In this document: piece after piece, positions 1 to 5,202 of the stretch
How positions within the stretch are numbered: the first letter of the stretch is position 1
How the letters are laid out: each line of letters opens with the position of its first letter
Assembly (NCBI GenBank): GCA_027488715.1
Contig: JAIYBD010000086.1
Location: 1-5,202 of the forward strand
Length of the DNA: 5,202 nucleotides
From: Bacteroidota bacterium
GTDB lineage: Bacteria > Bacteroidota > Bacteroidia > UBA7662 > CANHCV01
Direction: 5' to 3'
Notes under the pieces: model-generated
Databases searched by the model: none
What the model saw: the letters and a program-made list of their open reading frames with translations, nothing else
What the model was told of the DNA's origin: nothing
Position numbers and translations under genes: made by a program

Positions 1-439
1 CTTTGCGAAGCGGGTGATACGTCATTTCATCCATGTTGAGAATTCTTCGCAAATCGGGGTGTCCGTCGAACTGAATTCCGTAAAAATCAAACGTTTCCCG
101 TTCTTGCCAATTCGCGGAAGCGAACAGGCCGGTGAGGGTAGGAACGTGAGGTTTTTCAATGGGAACGAAAACTTTGATGCGAATGCGGTAGTTGTTTTCC
201 AAGGAGTGGATGTGGTAAACCACGCCCAACTCTGCTCCTTTGTTGAAGGGATAATGAATGCCGCAAAGGGTGGTGAGGAAACCCATGGCCAAGGTCTCGT
301 CATCCCGTAAAAAAGCAACCAGATCAACCAATTGATCGGGAGCTACGGTGAGGTTCAATAGGCCGTGGGCATCGATTTCATGGGAGATGGATTCGCCAAA
401 TTTGGCGGTGATCAGCTCCAGAGCTTGTTCATTTCCCAT
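1..439 (-). CDS. nuoC: NADH-quinone oxidoreductase subunit C (NuoC), 3' end cut by window edge
   Basis: NuoC is the 30 kDa-type subunit of the peripheral arm of respiratory complex I (NADH to quinone, proton-pumping). It packs against NuoD and NuoB on the cytoplasmic side of the membrane. Reading the minus strand from the ATG at 439 gives 146 codons with no stop before the edge. The family signature is clear at residues 113-133: it begins ERETFDFYGI, continues with GHPDLRR, and is followed by YHPLRK at 141-146, which sits close to the C-terminus in this family. Only a short tail is therefore likely to be missing. The N-terminal part (residues 1-100) is the usual variable domain and carries no catalytic residues. 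The start lies one base after the nuoB stop codon, so the two genes are almost certainly co-transcribed and probably translationally coupled. NuoC is not fused to NuoB here; whether it is fused to NuoD cannot be seen. Identification is firm. Confidence 0.95.
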   Translation of the reverse strand, partial: MGNEQALELITAKFGESISHEIDAHGLLNLTVAPDQLVDLVAFLRDDETLAMGFLTTLCGIHYPFNKGAELGVVYHIHSLENNYRIRIKVFVPIEKPHVPTLTGLFASANWQERETFDFYGIQFDGHPDLRRILNMDEMTYHPLRK

Positions 440-440
440 G

Positions 441-977
441 TTATTTAATGTTGTAAGATTCTAACAATTCCTGGTACTCTTGGGAGTAACGGCGGCGCAA
501 CGGTTCGTTTTTGATCAAATCCTGAATGCGCATCACTCCATCGATGATTTGCTCGGGGCGAGGCGGACAACCGGGAACGTACACGTCGACCGGAACTACG
601 TTATCAATTCCTTGAAGGACCGAATAGGTATCGAAAATTCCTCCTGAAGATGCGCAAGCTCCCACAGCGAGAACCCATTTGGGCTCGGCCATTTGGTCGT
701 ACACTTGACGAACAACGGGAGCCATTTTTTTAGCGATGGTTCCCATCACCATCAGCAAATCGGCTTGGCGAGGGGAGAAACTCAAACGTTCCGAACCGAA
801 ACGAGCCAAGTCGTAGTTGGAACCCATGGTCGCCATGAATTCAATTCCGCAACAAGACGTTGCGAAAGGGAGAGGCCAAATGGAATTGGCACGAGCCAAA
901 CCAATGACTTTATCGAGACTGGTAGCAAAGAATCCTGCTCCGGTGATGCCTTCTGGCGCTTCTGCAATTTTGGTCAT
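441..977 (-). CDS. nuoB: NADH-quinone oxidoreductase subunit B (NuoB)
   Basis: NuoB is the 20 kDa (PSST) subunit of complex I. It holds iron-sulfur cluster N2, the last electron carrier before quinone, at the junction of the peripheral and membrane arms. The 178-residue product is of normal family length. The four N2 ligands are all visible: the tandem cysteines C42 and C43 in ATSCCGIEFM, C108 in VGACASSGG, and C137 in VPGCPPRPE. Other family hallmarks are GSERLSFSPRQADLL (61-75), MVMGTIAKKMAP (76-87) and the YDQM segment (93-96). The ATG at 977 follows the nuoA stop by 6 bases and the TAA is one base before nuoC, so this is the middle gene of a tight nuoABC cluster. No good Shine-Dalgarno sequence precedes it, as usual in Bacteroidota. 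Nothing is missing or unusual. Confidence 0.98.
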   Translation of the reverse strand: MTKIAEAPEGITGAGFFATSLDKVIGLARANSIWPLPFATSCCGIEFMATMGSNYDLARFGSERLSFSPRQADLLMVMGTIAKKMAPVVRQVYDQMAEPKWVLAVGACASSGGIFDTYSVLQGIDNVVPVDVYVPGCPPRPEQIIDGVMRIQDLIKNEPLRRRYSQEYQELLESYNIK

Positions 978-983
978 GTCGAT

Positions 984-1349
984 TTATTTTTCCCATTCGA
1001 GGGCACCTTTTTTCCAAATGTAAATGAATCCTACAAGGAAAAAAGCTACAAACATTACTACGGCTAAAAATCCTTGAACGCCCATTTCTCTGAAATTAAC
1101 GGCGTAAGGATAGAAGAAAATGACTTCCACATCGATCAAAACGAAAAGAATGGCGGTCAAAAAATATTTTACGGATACCGGGAATCGGGCATTTCCTTCC
1201 GATTCAATTCCGCATTCGAAGTTTTCAACCTTCTTTTTGGTGTTCCGGCGCGGACCCAACACGTGGGTAAGCACCAACACCAATCCTACGAATCCAATCG
1301 CAATCGCGGCTTGAATGAGGATGGGTAAGTAGCTAGCGTTTTGTTCCAT
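984..1349 (-). CDS. nuoA: NADH-quinone oxidoreductase subunit A (NuoA)
   Basis: NuoA (ND3 homologue) is a small membrane subunit of complex I beside the quinone-binding cavity. The 121-residue product has the expected three membrane segments, at about residues 8-30, 62-81 and 93-113. The long loop between the first two contains FECGIES (44-50). C46 corresponds to the conserved loop cysteine that reports the active/deactive state in mitochondrial ND3. The second helix has the family pattern KYFLTAILFVLIDVEVIFFY, with the conserved acidic pair D73 and E75. The reading frame also has a TTG three codons upstream (1358), but the ATG at 1349 gives the standard short N-terminus and is preferred. It is the first nuo gene, 54 bases downstream of the TPR-like membrane gene on the same strand. 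A possible -7 box lies 22 bases before its ATG, so it may be transcribed both from there and by read-through. Confidence 0.96.
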   Translation of the reverse strand: MEQNASYLPILIQAAIAIGFVGLVLVLTHVLGPRRNTKKKVENFECGIESEGNARFPVSVKYFLTAILFVLIDVEVIFFYPYAVNFREMGVQGFLAVVMFVAFFLVGFIYIWKKGALEWEK

Positions 1350-1371
1350 GAGTTTCAATGGTGCATTTCTG

Positions 1372-1379
1372 CAAATTTA
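1372..1379 (-). promoter_or_regulatory. Possible -7 box of a nuo promoter
   Basis: The 54-base gap between the TPR-like gene and nuoA (1350-1403) contains, on the minus strand, TAAATTTG. This is an exact match to the Bacteroidota -7 element TAnnTTTG. It ends 22 bases before the nuoA ATG, leaving room for a short leader. No TTG is seen at the usual -33 distance, so the match is half a promoter and could be chance in an AT-rich spacer. The gap also holds two direct copies of CAAATTT on the plus strand (1372-1378 and 1384-1390). No stem-loop terminator is visible between the two genes. Confidence 0.35.
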
Positions 1380-1403
1380 AAGACAAATTTTGGGGCTTTT
1401 TGT

Positions 1404-1949
1404 TTAGCCGGGCATTTTCTTTAGGGTATCTTTCATCATTTTGATCTGTTCTGAAAGCATTCCTGTTTTATCTTCTTTCTTGGCTTCGTTCAGTAATTGG
1501 GTGGCCTCCATTTTTCTACGGCGACCGATGGCAATTCCTGCTAGGTTTACCCTGGCCGATGCGCGGTCGGAACTGTTCTTCAAACCGATGCTCAACGCCA
1601 TTTTCAAATGTTTCTCGCAGGTTGCAATGGCTTCTTTGGAACCCATGCCGGTGATGCGATTCCCCGCTAACATCCCCATCAACAAATGGTAATAGGCCTG
1701 CTGTCCTTTCAACATGCCTTCGGGTTTCTTGATTTTCAAAAGCGCTTTTTCGGCTTTTTCCATGTTTTGCTGACGTAATTGAACCATGGCAATGATCACC
1801 TGTTCGTTTCTGAAAATGGTGAGAACCACCAAAGCGGCCAACAAAAACACCCAAATACTCCAGCCCCATGAGCCGCTAAAAATCAAATATCCGGCAAAAG
1901 CCACCAACAAGGCGGTAACAAAAATCCTAAATTCTTTGCTATAAAACAT
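1404..1949 (-). CDS. Hypothetical membrane-anchored protein with TPR-like helical tail
   Basis: I do not recognise a named family for this 181-residue protein. Two hydrophobic segments at about residues 8-24 and 29-46 form a membrane hairpin near the N-terminus. The remaining ~135 residues are predicted cytoplasmic, helical and lysine-rich. They contain repeats of amphipathic helices in the style of tetratricopeptide repeats: a helix pair around QNMEKAEKALLKIK (61-74) and QQAYYHLLMGMLAG (83-96), another around KEAIATCEKHLKMALSIG (105-122) and SARVNLAGIAIGRRRKMEA (131-149), and a last helix pair at 150-178. Such tails usually mediate protein contacts, so a scaffolding or assembly role is plausible, but that is inference. 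The frame extends to a TTG at 1967, but that codon lies upstream of the promoter -7 box, so the ATG at 1949 is preferred. It is co-oriented with nuoABC, 54 bases upstream, with no visible terminator between, so it may be the first gene of that transcript. Confidence 0.8.
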   Translation of the reverse strand: MFYSKEFRIFVTALLVAFAGYLIFSGSWGWSIWVFLLAALVVLTIFRNEQVIIAMVQLRQQNMEKAEKALLKIKKPEGMLKGQQAYYHLLMGMLAGNRITGMGSKEAIATCEKHLKMALSIGLKNSSDRASARVNLAGIAIGRRRKMEATQLLNEAKKEDKTGMLSEQIKMMKDTLKKMPG

Positions 1950-1953
1950 GCGA

Positions 1954-1984
1954 CAAAGATAATACAAGCCTTGTCTACCTTCAA
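1954..1984 (-). promoter_or_regulatory. Promoter for the minus-strand unit (TPR-like gene, possibly nuoABC)
   Basis: On the minus strand TTG (1984-1982) is followed after 20 bases by TATCTTTG (1961-1954). This fits the two-part Bacteroidota promoter, TTG at -33 and TAnnTTTG at -7 with a spacer of about 17-23 bases. Only 4 bases separate the -7 box from the ATG at 1949, so transcription would begin at or within a few bases of the start codon. It overlaps the divergent promoter for the DUF1294 gene. Confidence 0.7.
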
Positions 1985-2002
1985 GGAAATGACGTAGTTT
2001 TG
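1971..2002 (+). promoter_or_regulatory. Promoter for the plus-strand unit (DUF1294 gene and alkaline phosphatase)
   Basis: TTG at 1971-1973 is followed after 21 bases by TAGTTTTG at 1995-2002, an exact TAnnTTTG match with normal spacing for the Bacteroidota housekeeping sigma factor. Again only 4 bases (2003-2006) lie between the -7 box and the ATG at 2007. The site shares bases 1971-1984 with the opposing promoter, so polymerase can probably occupy only one of the two at a time. Confidence 0.7.
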
Positions 2003-2006
2003 CATC

Positions 2007-2276
2007 ATGTTTTTGAACTTAATCATCGGGTTTTTGCTGCCGGCATACTTGCTCTCTGCCTTCGACAAGTTGGCGGCCGTAAAAGGTTGGCGCCGAATCC
2101 CCGAATGGTTCCTTTTGGGGTTGGCTCTTTTCGGCGCTTGGCCCGGAATTTTTCTGGCCATGTTGCCGCCCATTCGTCACAAATCTTCCAAAAAATCGTT
2201 CATCAATTTACTCATCGCTTTCACGTTGTTAAACATCGGACTCAACATCGGGTTTCTTTATCTTTTTGCCTTATGA
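2007..2276 (+). CDS. DUF1294 family small membrane protein
   Basis: This 89-residue integral membrane protein matches the DUF1294 family, whose biochemical role is not established. Its conserved features are visible: a first membrane segment (about 2-18), then the loop SAFDKLAAVKGWRRIPE (17-33) with the family DK-A-----RIPE pattern, a second segment (34-52) with the GAWPG turn (43-47), the basic motif RHKSSKKSF (57-65; the family norm is RHKT-K-SF), and a last membrane segment (about 67-88). It is of normal length and complete. The start is fixed by the promoter just upstream and by the first membrane helix beginning at residue 2; the implied leader is essentially zero. Its stop codon overlaps the start of the alkaline phosphatase gene (ATGA), so the two form an operon with likely coupled translation. 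Any functional link to phosphate uptake is inference from this pairing only. Confidence 0.88.
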   Translation: MFLNLIIGFLLPAYLLSAFDKLAAVKGWRRIPEWFLLGLALFGAWPGIFLAMLPPIRHKSSKKSFINLLIAFTLLNIGLNIGFLYLFAL

Positions 2277-3361
2277 AAAACATGGCCTTCAAAATCGTTT
2301 TCGCCTTCCTGTTCGTTTCTAGCAGCCTCATCGTTTGGGCGAAACCCAAACCCGATCGCCCCAAAAACATCATTTTTCTCATCGGCGACGGCATGGGGCT
2401 CACCCAAATTTTTGCCGGATTAACCATGAACGGCGGTTGGCTTTTCCTGGAGCAATTGGATAAAATTGGTTTCAGCAAAACCCAAAGTTCCGACAACTAT
2501 GTAACCGACTCGGCCGCCGGAGCTACCGCCTTCTCCATCGGTGAAAAAACCTTCAACGGCGCCATCGGCGTAGATTCTCTTGGAAATCCGAAAGAAACCA
2601 TCCTCGAAATGGCCGAGAAAAAAGGACTTTCCACCGGTTTGGTCACCACGTGCGACCTCACCCACGCAACCCCCGCTTCCTTCGCCGCCCACGTGGGTAG
2701 CCGTAAAAAAACCGATAGCATTGCCATTCAGATGGCGCACAGCGGCGTAGATGTGATGATCGGCGGCGGTTTAGATCGCTTCAAAAACCGAAAAGACGGA
2801 CTCGATTTGGTGCAGGTGTTGGAAAAAAGCGGAATGAAAGTGATGGATTCTACCCAGAATTTCCGCAGCGTAAAAAGCGGTAAATTGGCGTGGTTCGGCG
2901 GAAAAGAACACTTGCCGTCCATCTTGAACGGCCGCGATACATCCTATTTGAAAGATGCTTCTTTAAAAGCCATCGAACTCCTTTCTCAAAATCCGAAAGG
3001 TTTCTTTTTGATGATTGAAGGAAGTCAAATCGACTGGGGCGGACACAACAACGATGCTGCTTATGTGGGAACGGAAATGATTGATTTCGACAAAACCATC
3101 GGTGCGGTGTTGGCTTGGGCGAAAAAGGACGGAGAAACGTTGGTGGTGATTACGGCCGACCACGAAACAGGAGGCATGGCCTTGAACGGAGGAAGTTTCG
3201 GCAACAAATCCATCGATGCGAAATTCACCACGGGCGGCCACACGGCCGTGATGGTTCCCGTTTTCGCTTACGGACCCGGCGCCAAAAAGTTCACCGGCAT
3301 TTACGAAAACACCGATATTTTCTGGAATTTTAAGAAGCTTTTGATCAAGAAGAAGGGCTAA
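2273..3361 (+). CDS. Secreted alkaline phosphatase, PhoA superfamily
   Basis: This is a metal-dependent phosphomonoesterase (EC 3.1.3.1) that releases phosphate from organic monoesters outside the cytoplasm. The product has 362 residues, clearly shorter than E. coli PhoA (471 as precursor). Residues 1-23 are a signal peptide ending in VWA, with likely cleavage before K24; no lipobox cysteine and no C-terminal sorting domain are seen. The active site is complete: D39 in LIGDGMG (metal), nucleophile S80 in YVTDSAAGATAF, HATPA with T133, R144 in HVGSRKK (phosphate binding), E249, D254 and H258 in MIEGSQIDWGGHNND, D296 and H297 in ITADHETGG, and H323 in GGHTAVMVP. At the positions of E. coli D153 and K328 it has H131 and W255, as in Bacillus-type enzymes. 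The frame stays open upstream, but the ATG at 2273 gives the signal peptide directly and overlaps the previous gene's stop codon by 4 bases. An ATG at 2282 is an alternative start. No phosphate-responsive operator was recognised. Confidence 0.95.
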   Translation: MKNMAFKIVFAFLFVSSSLIVWAKPKPDRPKNIIFLIGDGMGLTQIFAGLTMNGGWLFLEQLDKIGFSKTQSSDNYVTDSAAGATAFSIGEKTFNGAIGVDSLGNPKETILEMAEKKGLSTGLVTTCDLTHATPASFAAHVGSRKKTDSIAIQMAHSGVDVMIGGGLDRFKNRKDGLDLVQVLEKSGMKVMDSTQNFRSVKSGKLAWFGGKEHLPSILNGRDTSYLKDASLKAIELLSQNPKGFFLMIEGSQIDWGGHNNDAAYVGTEMIDFDKTIGAVLAWAKKDGETLVVITADHETGGMALNGGSFGNKSIDAKFTTGGHTAVMVPVFAYGPGAKKFTGIYENTDIFWNFKKLLIKKKG

Positions 3362-3372
3362 CCCATCCAACC

Positions 3373-5202
3373 ATGAAATACAAAAACGTTAAGAGAGAAG
3401 AAGAACTCAAAGGAAAAGTAGGAAAAGATTGGTTCAATGCTTTCGATGATACCCGAATTTTGGGCAATATTGATTTTTGTGTTTCTCCAAAAAAACAAAG
3501 TAACCTCAAAGAACCCGTTTCCTTTCTTTGGGCTGAAGCGAAAACCAAGGATTTCGATATTGTTGCCATGTTTGCGCAGCTCATCATCACCATTGGAAAA
3601 GAGCGCACGTTCGACAAACATTTACCTCCTTCTTTTTTAGGCGTTTTCGATTTCAAAAAAATCGTTTTTGTTCCGTACAACGAAGTTTCTGACCTTTTTT
3701 ACCTCAACGATTTTAACTGGAACGTCGCCCCTTCCAACCACGAAACCAAAGAATTTACACTAATCAAAGAACGCATTGAAGGAATTTTAAGCAAGAATAC
3801 CTATGTTTTTGATTTCTTATTGAACGAAACCGAACTCAAATTCTTCATTAAACATAATTTGGCTACGGGAAACGACGATGCCAAAATTCTCATTGATAAA
3901 AACAACTTTGTACCCATTTATTTGCGTTGGCTTTCCCAAGTAAAACCGTACATCAATTTTGATTGGGCGGAAGGAAAAAAACAAAACATTCTTGACAGTG
4001 ATTTCTTTTTGGCGGATTTGTTTGTTGACGACAAAGGAACCGTTTCCATCGATGACGATACGCCCATCAAAGAGGAATTGTTTGTAGTTTTTAAAAATAG
4101 CCATTACGAAATAGCCAAGGAAAATTTGAAGTCCTTGTTCAACGCTATTATTGAGATTAAGGACAAAAACAAGTACGAGCAATTCTGGAAAAAATACCGG
4201 CGCGAACCACTGCAAGAATTTCAGCAATACATCATTGACCGACGTGATTTGCTCATACCTCAGGACGTTCGCGAACGAAAAGGAGCCTTTTTTACGCCAC
4301 AAATTTGGGTAGAACTCTCTCAAAAATACTTAGCAGAAGTATTGGGTGAACATTGGCAGGAAGAATATTATGTGTGGGATTGCGCTGCCGGAACGGGAAA
4401 TTTGCTGGTGGGTTTAACCAATAAATACAACGTGTGGGCCTCTACACTCGACCAAGCGGATGTAAACGTGATGCACGAACGCATTAACAACGGAGCTAAC
4501 CTCTTGCACGACCATGTATTTCAGTTTGATTTCCTCAACGATGATTTTTCCAAATTACCACAAGGGCTCCAAAACATCATCAACGACCCGGAAAAACGGA
4601 AAAAGCTCGTGGTGTACATCAATCCGCCGTATGCGGAGGCCAGTGATAAAAAAACTTTATCATATAAAGAAGGAAAAGGAGGAGTTGAGCAAACATTTAT
4701 TAATAAAAAATACTCACATCTTCTCGGTCAAGGAAATGCCGAGTTGTTTGCGCAATTTTTCATTCGAATAAATCATGAACTGAAAAACACTATCCTTGCA
4801 GAATTTTCAACTTTGAAAATTCTGCAAGGGCAACATTTTATTGATTTTAGAAAAAATTTTAAAGCAGAATTAGAGAAAATGTTCATCGTACCTGCTGAAA
4901 CTTTTGATAATGTAAAAGGTAAATTTCCAATTGGATTTATGATTTGGGATTCTAAACATAAAAACGAATTTAAATCAATTGTTGCAGATGTTTTTGATCA
5001 GAATGGTATGTTTCTGCAAAAAAAGACAATTTCATCCTTTGAAGATGAAAATTATATGAATGAATGGGTTAAACCTTATAGAGGGAAAAAAGATGACCCT
5101 TTTATTATCGGTAAATTTCCATTTAAGGGTAATGATTTTCAAAATCAGAATATGATTGCAATTGTTCATCAGAAAATGATATACAACAAAGAAGCTGGAC
5201 AA
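3373..5202 (+). CDS. Type IIG-like restriction-modification enzyme (adenine-N6 methyltransferase with putative N-terminal nuclease), 3' end cut by window edge
   Basis: The frame runs 610 codons from the ATG at 3373 to the edge without a stop, so the protein is incomplete. The methyltransferase core is clear: ERKGAFFTPQIWVELSQKYL (300-319) resembles motif X, DCAAGTGNLLVGL (336-348) is SAM-binding motif I, and NPPY (417-420) is catalytic motif IV of adenine-N6 methylases. The later segments LGQGNAELFAQFFIRI (451-466) and STLKILQGQHFIDFR (479-493) fit Eco57I-like enzymes. Near the N-terminus, D34 in GNIDF and E55-A-K57 in FLWAEAKTKD resemble the PD-(D/E)XK nuclease motif, although the spacing of about 20 residues between them is long. 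Residues 110-295 form a linker region. A fused nuclease-methylase would cut and mark DNA with one polypeptide; the target-recognition domain should lie further right. The gene starts 11 bases after the phosphatase stop, with no terminator or promoter recognised between. It is AT-richer than its neighbours, especially after 4650. A methylase-only enzyme with an inactive nuclease domain is the main alternative. Confidence 0.85.
   Translation, partial: MKYKNVKREEELKGKVGKDWFNAFDDTRILGNIDFCVSPKKQSNLKEPVSFLWAEAKTKDFDIVAMFAQLIITIGKERTFDKHLPPSFLGVFDFKKIVFVPYNEVSDLFYLNDFNWNVAPSNHETKEFTLIKERIEGILSKNTYVFDFLLNETELKFFIKHNLATGNDDAKILIDKNNFVPIYLRWLSQVKPYINFDWAEGKKQNILDSDFFLADLFVDDKGTVSIDDDTPIKEELFVVFKNSHYEIAKENLKSLFNAIIEIKDKNKYEQFWKKYRREPLQEFQQYIIDRRDLLIPQDVRERKGAFFTPQIWVELSQKYLAEVLGEHWQEEYYVWDCAAGTGNLLVGLTNKYNVWASTLDQADVNVMHERINNGANLLHDHVFQFDFLNDDFSKLPQGLQNIINDPEKRKKLVVYINPPYAEASDKKTLSYKEGKGGVEQTFINKKYSHLLGQGNAELFAQFFIRINHELKNTILAEFSTLKILQGQHFIDFRKNFKAELEKMFIVPAETFDNVKGKFPIGFMIWDSKHKNEFKSIVADVFDQNGMFLQKKTISSFEDENYMNEWVKPYRGKKDDPFIIGKFPFKGNDFQNQNMIAIVHQKMIYNKEAGQ
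4650..5202 (+). other. Low-G+C segment within the restriction-modification gene
   Basis: By hand count bases 4381-4620 are about 46% G+C, 4681-4860 about 31%, and 4861-5202 about 29%. A sample of the phosphatase gene (2521-2580) is about 53%. The switch falls within about 30 bases after the NPPY codons and the reading frame is unbroken across it. The codons become dominated by AAA, TTT, GAT, AAT and ATT. This looks like a recombination joint or an imported 3' portion. Confidence 0.7.
4794..4829. repeat. Perfect 17-base inverted repeat with 2-base centre, inside coding sequence
   Basis: The left arm CCTTGCAGAATTTTCAA (4794-4810) and the right arm TTGAAAATTCTGCAAGG (4813-4829) are exact reverse complements around the centre CT (4811-4812). 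Pairing stops at both outer ends. It lies within the restriction-modification gene, about 150 bases downstream of the composition switch, and encodes roughly residues 474-486, part of a segment that looks conserved in related methylases. No run of T follows the right arm, so it is not a normal intrinsic terminator. Confidence 0.93.

Noticed and set aside
693..1067. Open frame of 124 codons on the plus strand opposite nuoB and nuoA
   Set aside because: It is antisense to two firmly identified genes, has a low-complexity, histidine-rich translation without motifs, and is best explained as a shadow.
1386..1408. Possible terminator formed by GGCT...AGCC with a T-rich centre after the TPR-like gene
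   Set aside because: The stem is only 4 base pairs and the T run lies in the loop, not after the stem.
2000..2272. Upstream in-frame extension of the alkaline phosphatase reading frame, giving a 453-residue protein
   Set aside because: The extra 91 residues overlap the DUF1294 gene in another frame, have no family resemblance, and would bury the signal peptide that starts at the 2273 ATG.
3341..3360. Imperfect palindrome around TTGATCAA near the end of the phosphatase gene
   Set aside because: Only an 8-base core is symmetric and it lies in lysine-rich coding sequence; chance is sufficient.
3817..4323. Open frame of 168 codons on the minus strand inside the restriction-modification gene
   Set aside because: It is antisense to a continuous frame with recognisable motifs; the translation is rich in F, N and V, as expected from the complement of lysine- and aspartate-rich codons.
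4514..4771. Short plus-strand open frame in another frame, possible small gene or sign of a frameshift in the methylase
   Set aside because: The methylase frame reads without interruption through NPPY and the following conserved segments, so no frameshift is needed and the short frame has no support.
4794..4845. Inverted repeat read as an intrinsic transcription terminator
   Set aside because: The stem is AT-rich, no T tract follows directly, and it lies in the middle of an open gene.

Overview
The window looks like ordinary chromosomal DNA from a member of the Bacteroidota. This rests on three things: promoters of the TTG...TAnnTTTG type, the near absence of Shine-Dalgarno sequences before the genes, and a nuoA-nuoB-nuoC order with nuoC as a separate gene. 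Class or genus cannot be settled from this sequence. Coding density is very high. The longest stretches without a gene are 57 and 54 bases, and no RNA gene, insertion sequence or CRISPR array is visible.

Layout. Two transcription units diverge from the short gap at 1950-2006. To the left, on the minus strand, lie a small membrane protein with a helical TPR-like tail (1404-1949), nuoA (984-1349), nuoB (441-977) and the first 146 codons of nuoC (439 down to base 1). To the right, on the plus strand, lie a DUF1294 membrane protein (2007-2276), a secreted PhoA-type alkaline phosphatase that overlaps it by 4 bases (2273-3361), and, 11 bases further on, the first 610 codons of a restriction-modification enzyme that runs off the right edge (3373-5202).

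Function. The left unit supplies the entry module of respiratory complex I. NuoB carries the ligands of cluster N2, NuoC is its peripheral-arm partner, and NuoA is a membrane-arm subunit at the quinone site. The right unit joins a phosphate-scavenging exported enzyme to a small membrane protein of unknown role. The restriction-modification gene behind them is probably a later arrival: it has different base composition and no obvious functional link.

Most worth a second look: (1) the two divergent promoters overlap, and each leaves only 4 bases between its -7 box and the ATG, which suggests leaderless mRNAs; (2) a perfect 17+2+17 base inverted repeat lies inside the coding sequence of the restriction-modification gene; (3) the G+C content of that gene falls abruptly from about 46% to about 30% just after its catalytic NPPY motif, as expected if the 3' part was exchanged. 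I see no convincing new multi-gene system; the restriction-modification gene is the only defence-type gene present.
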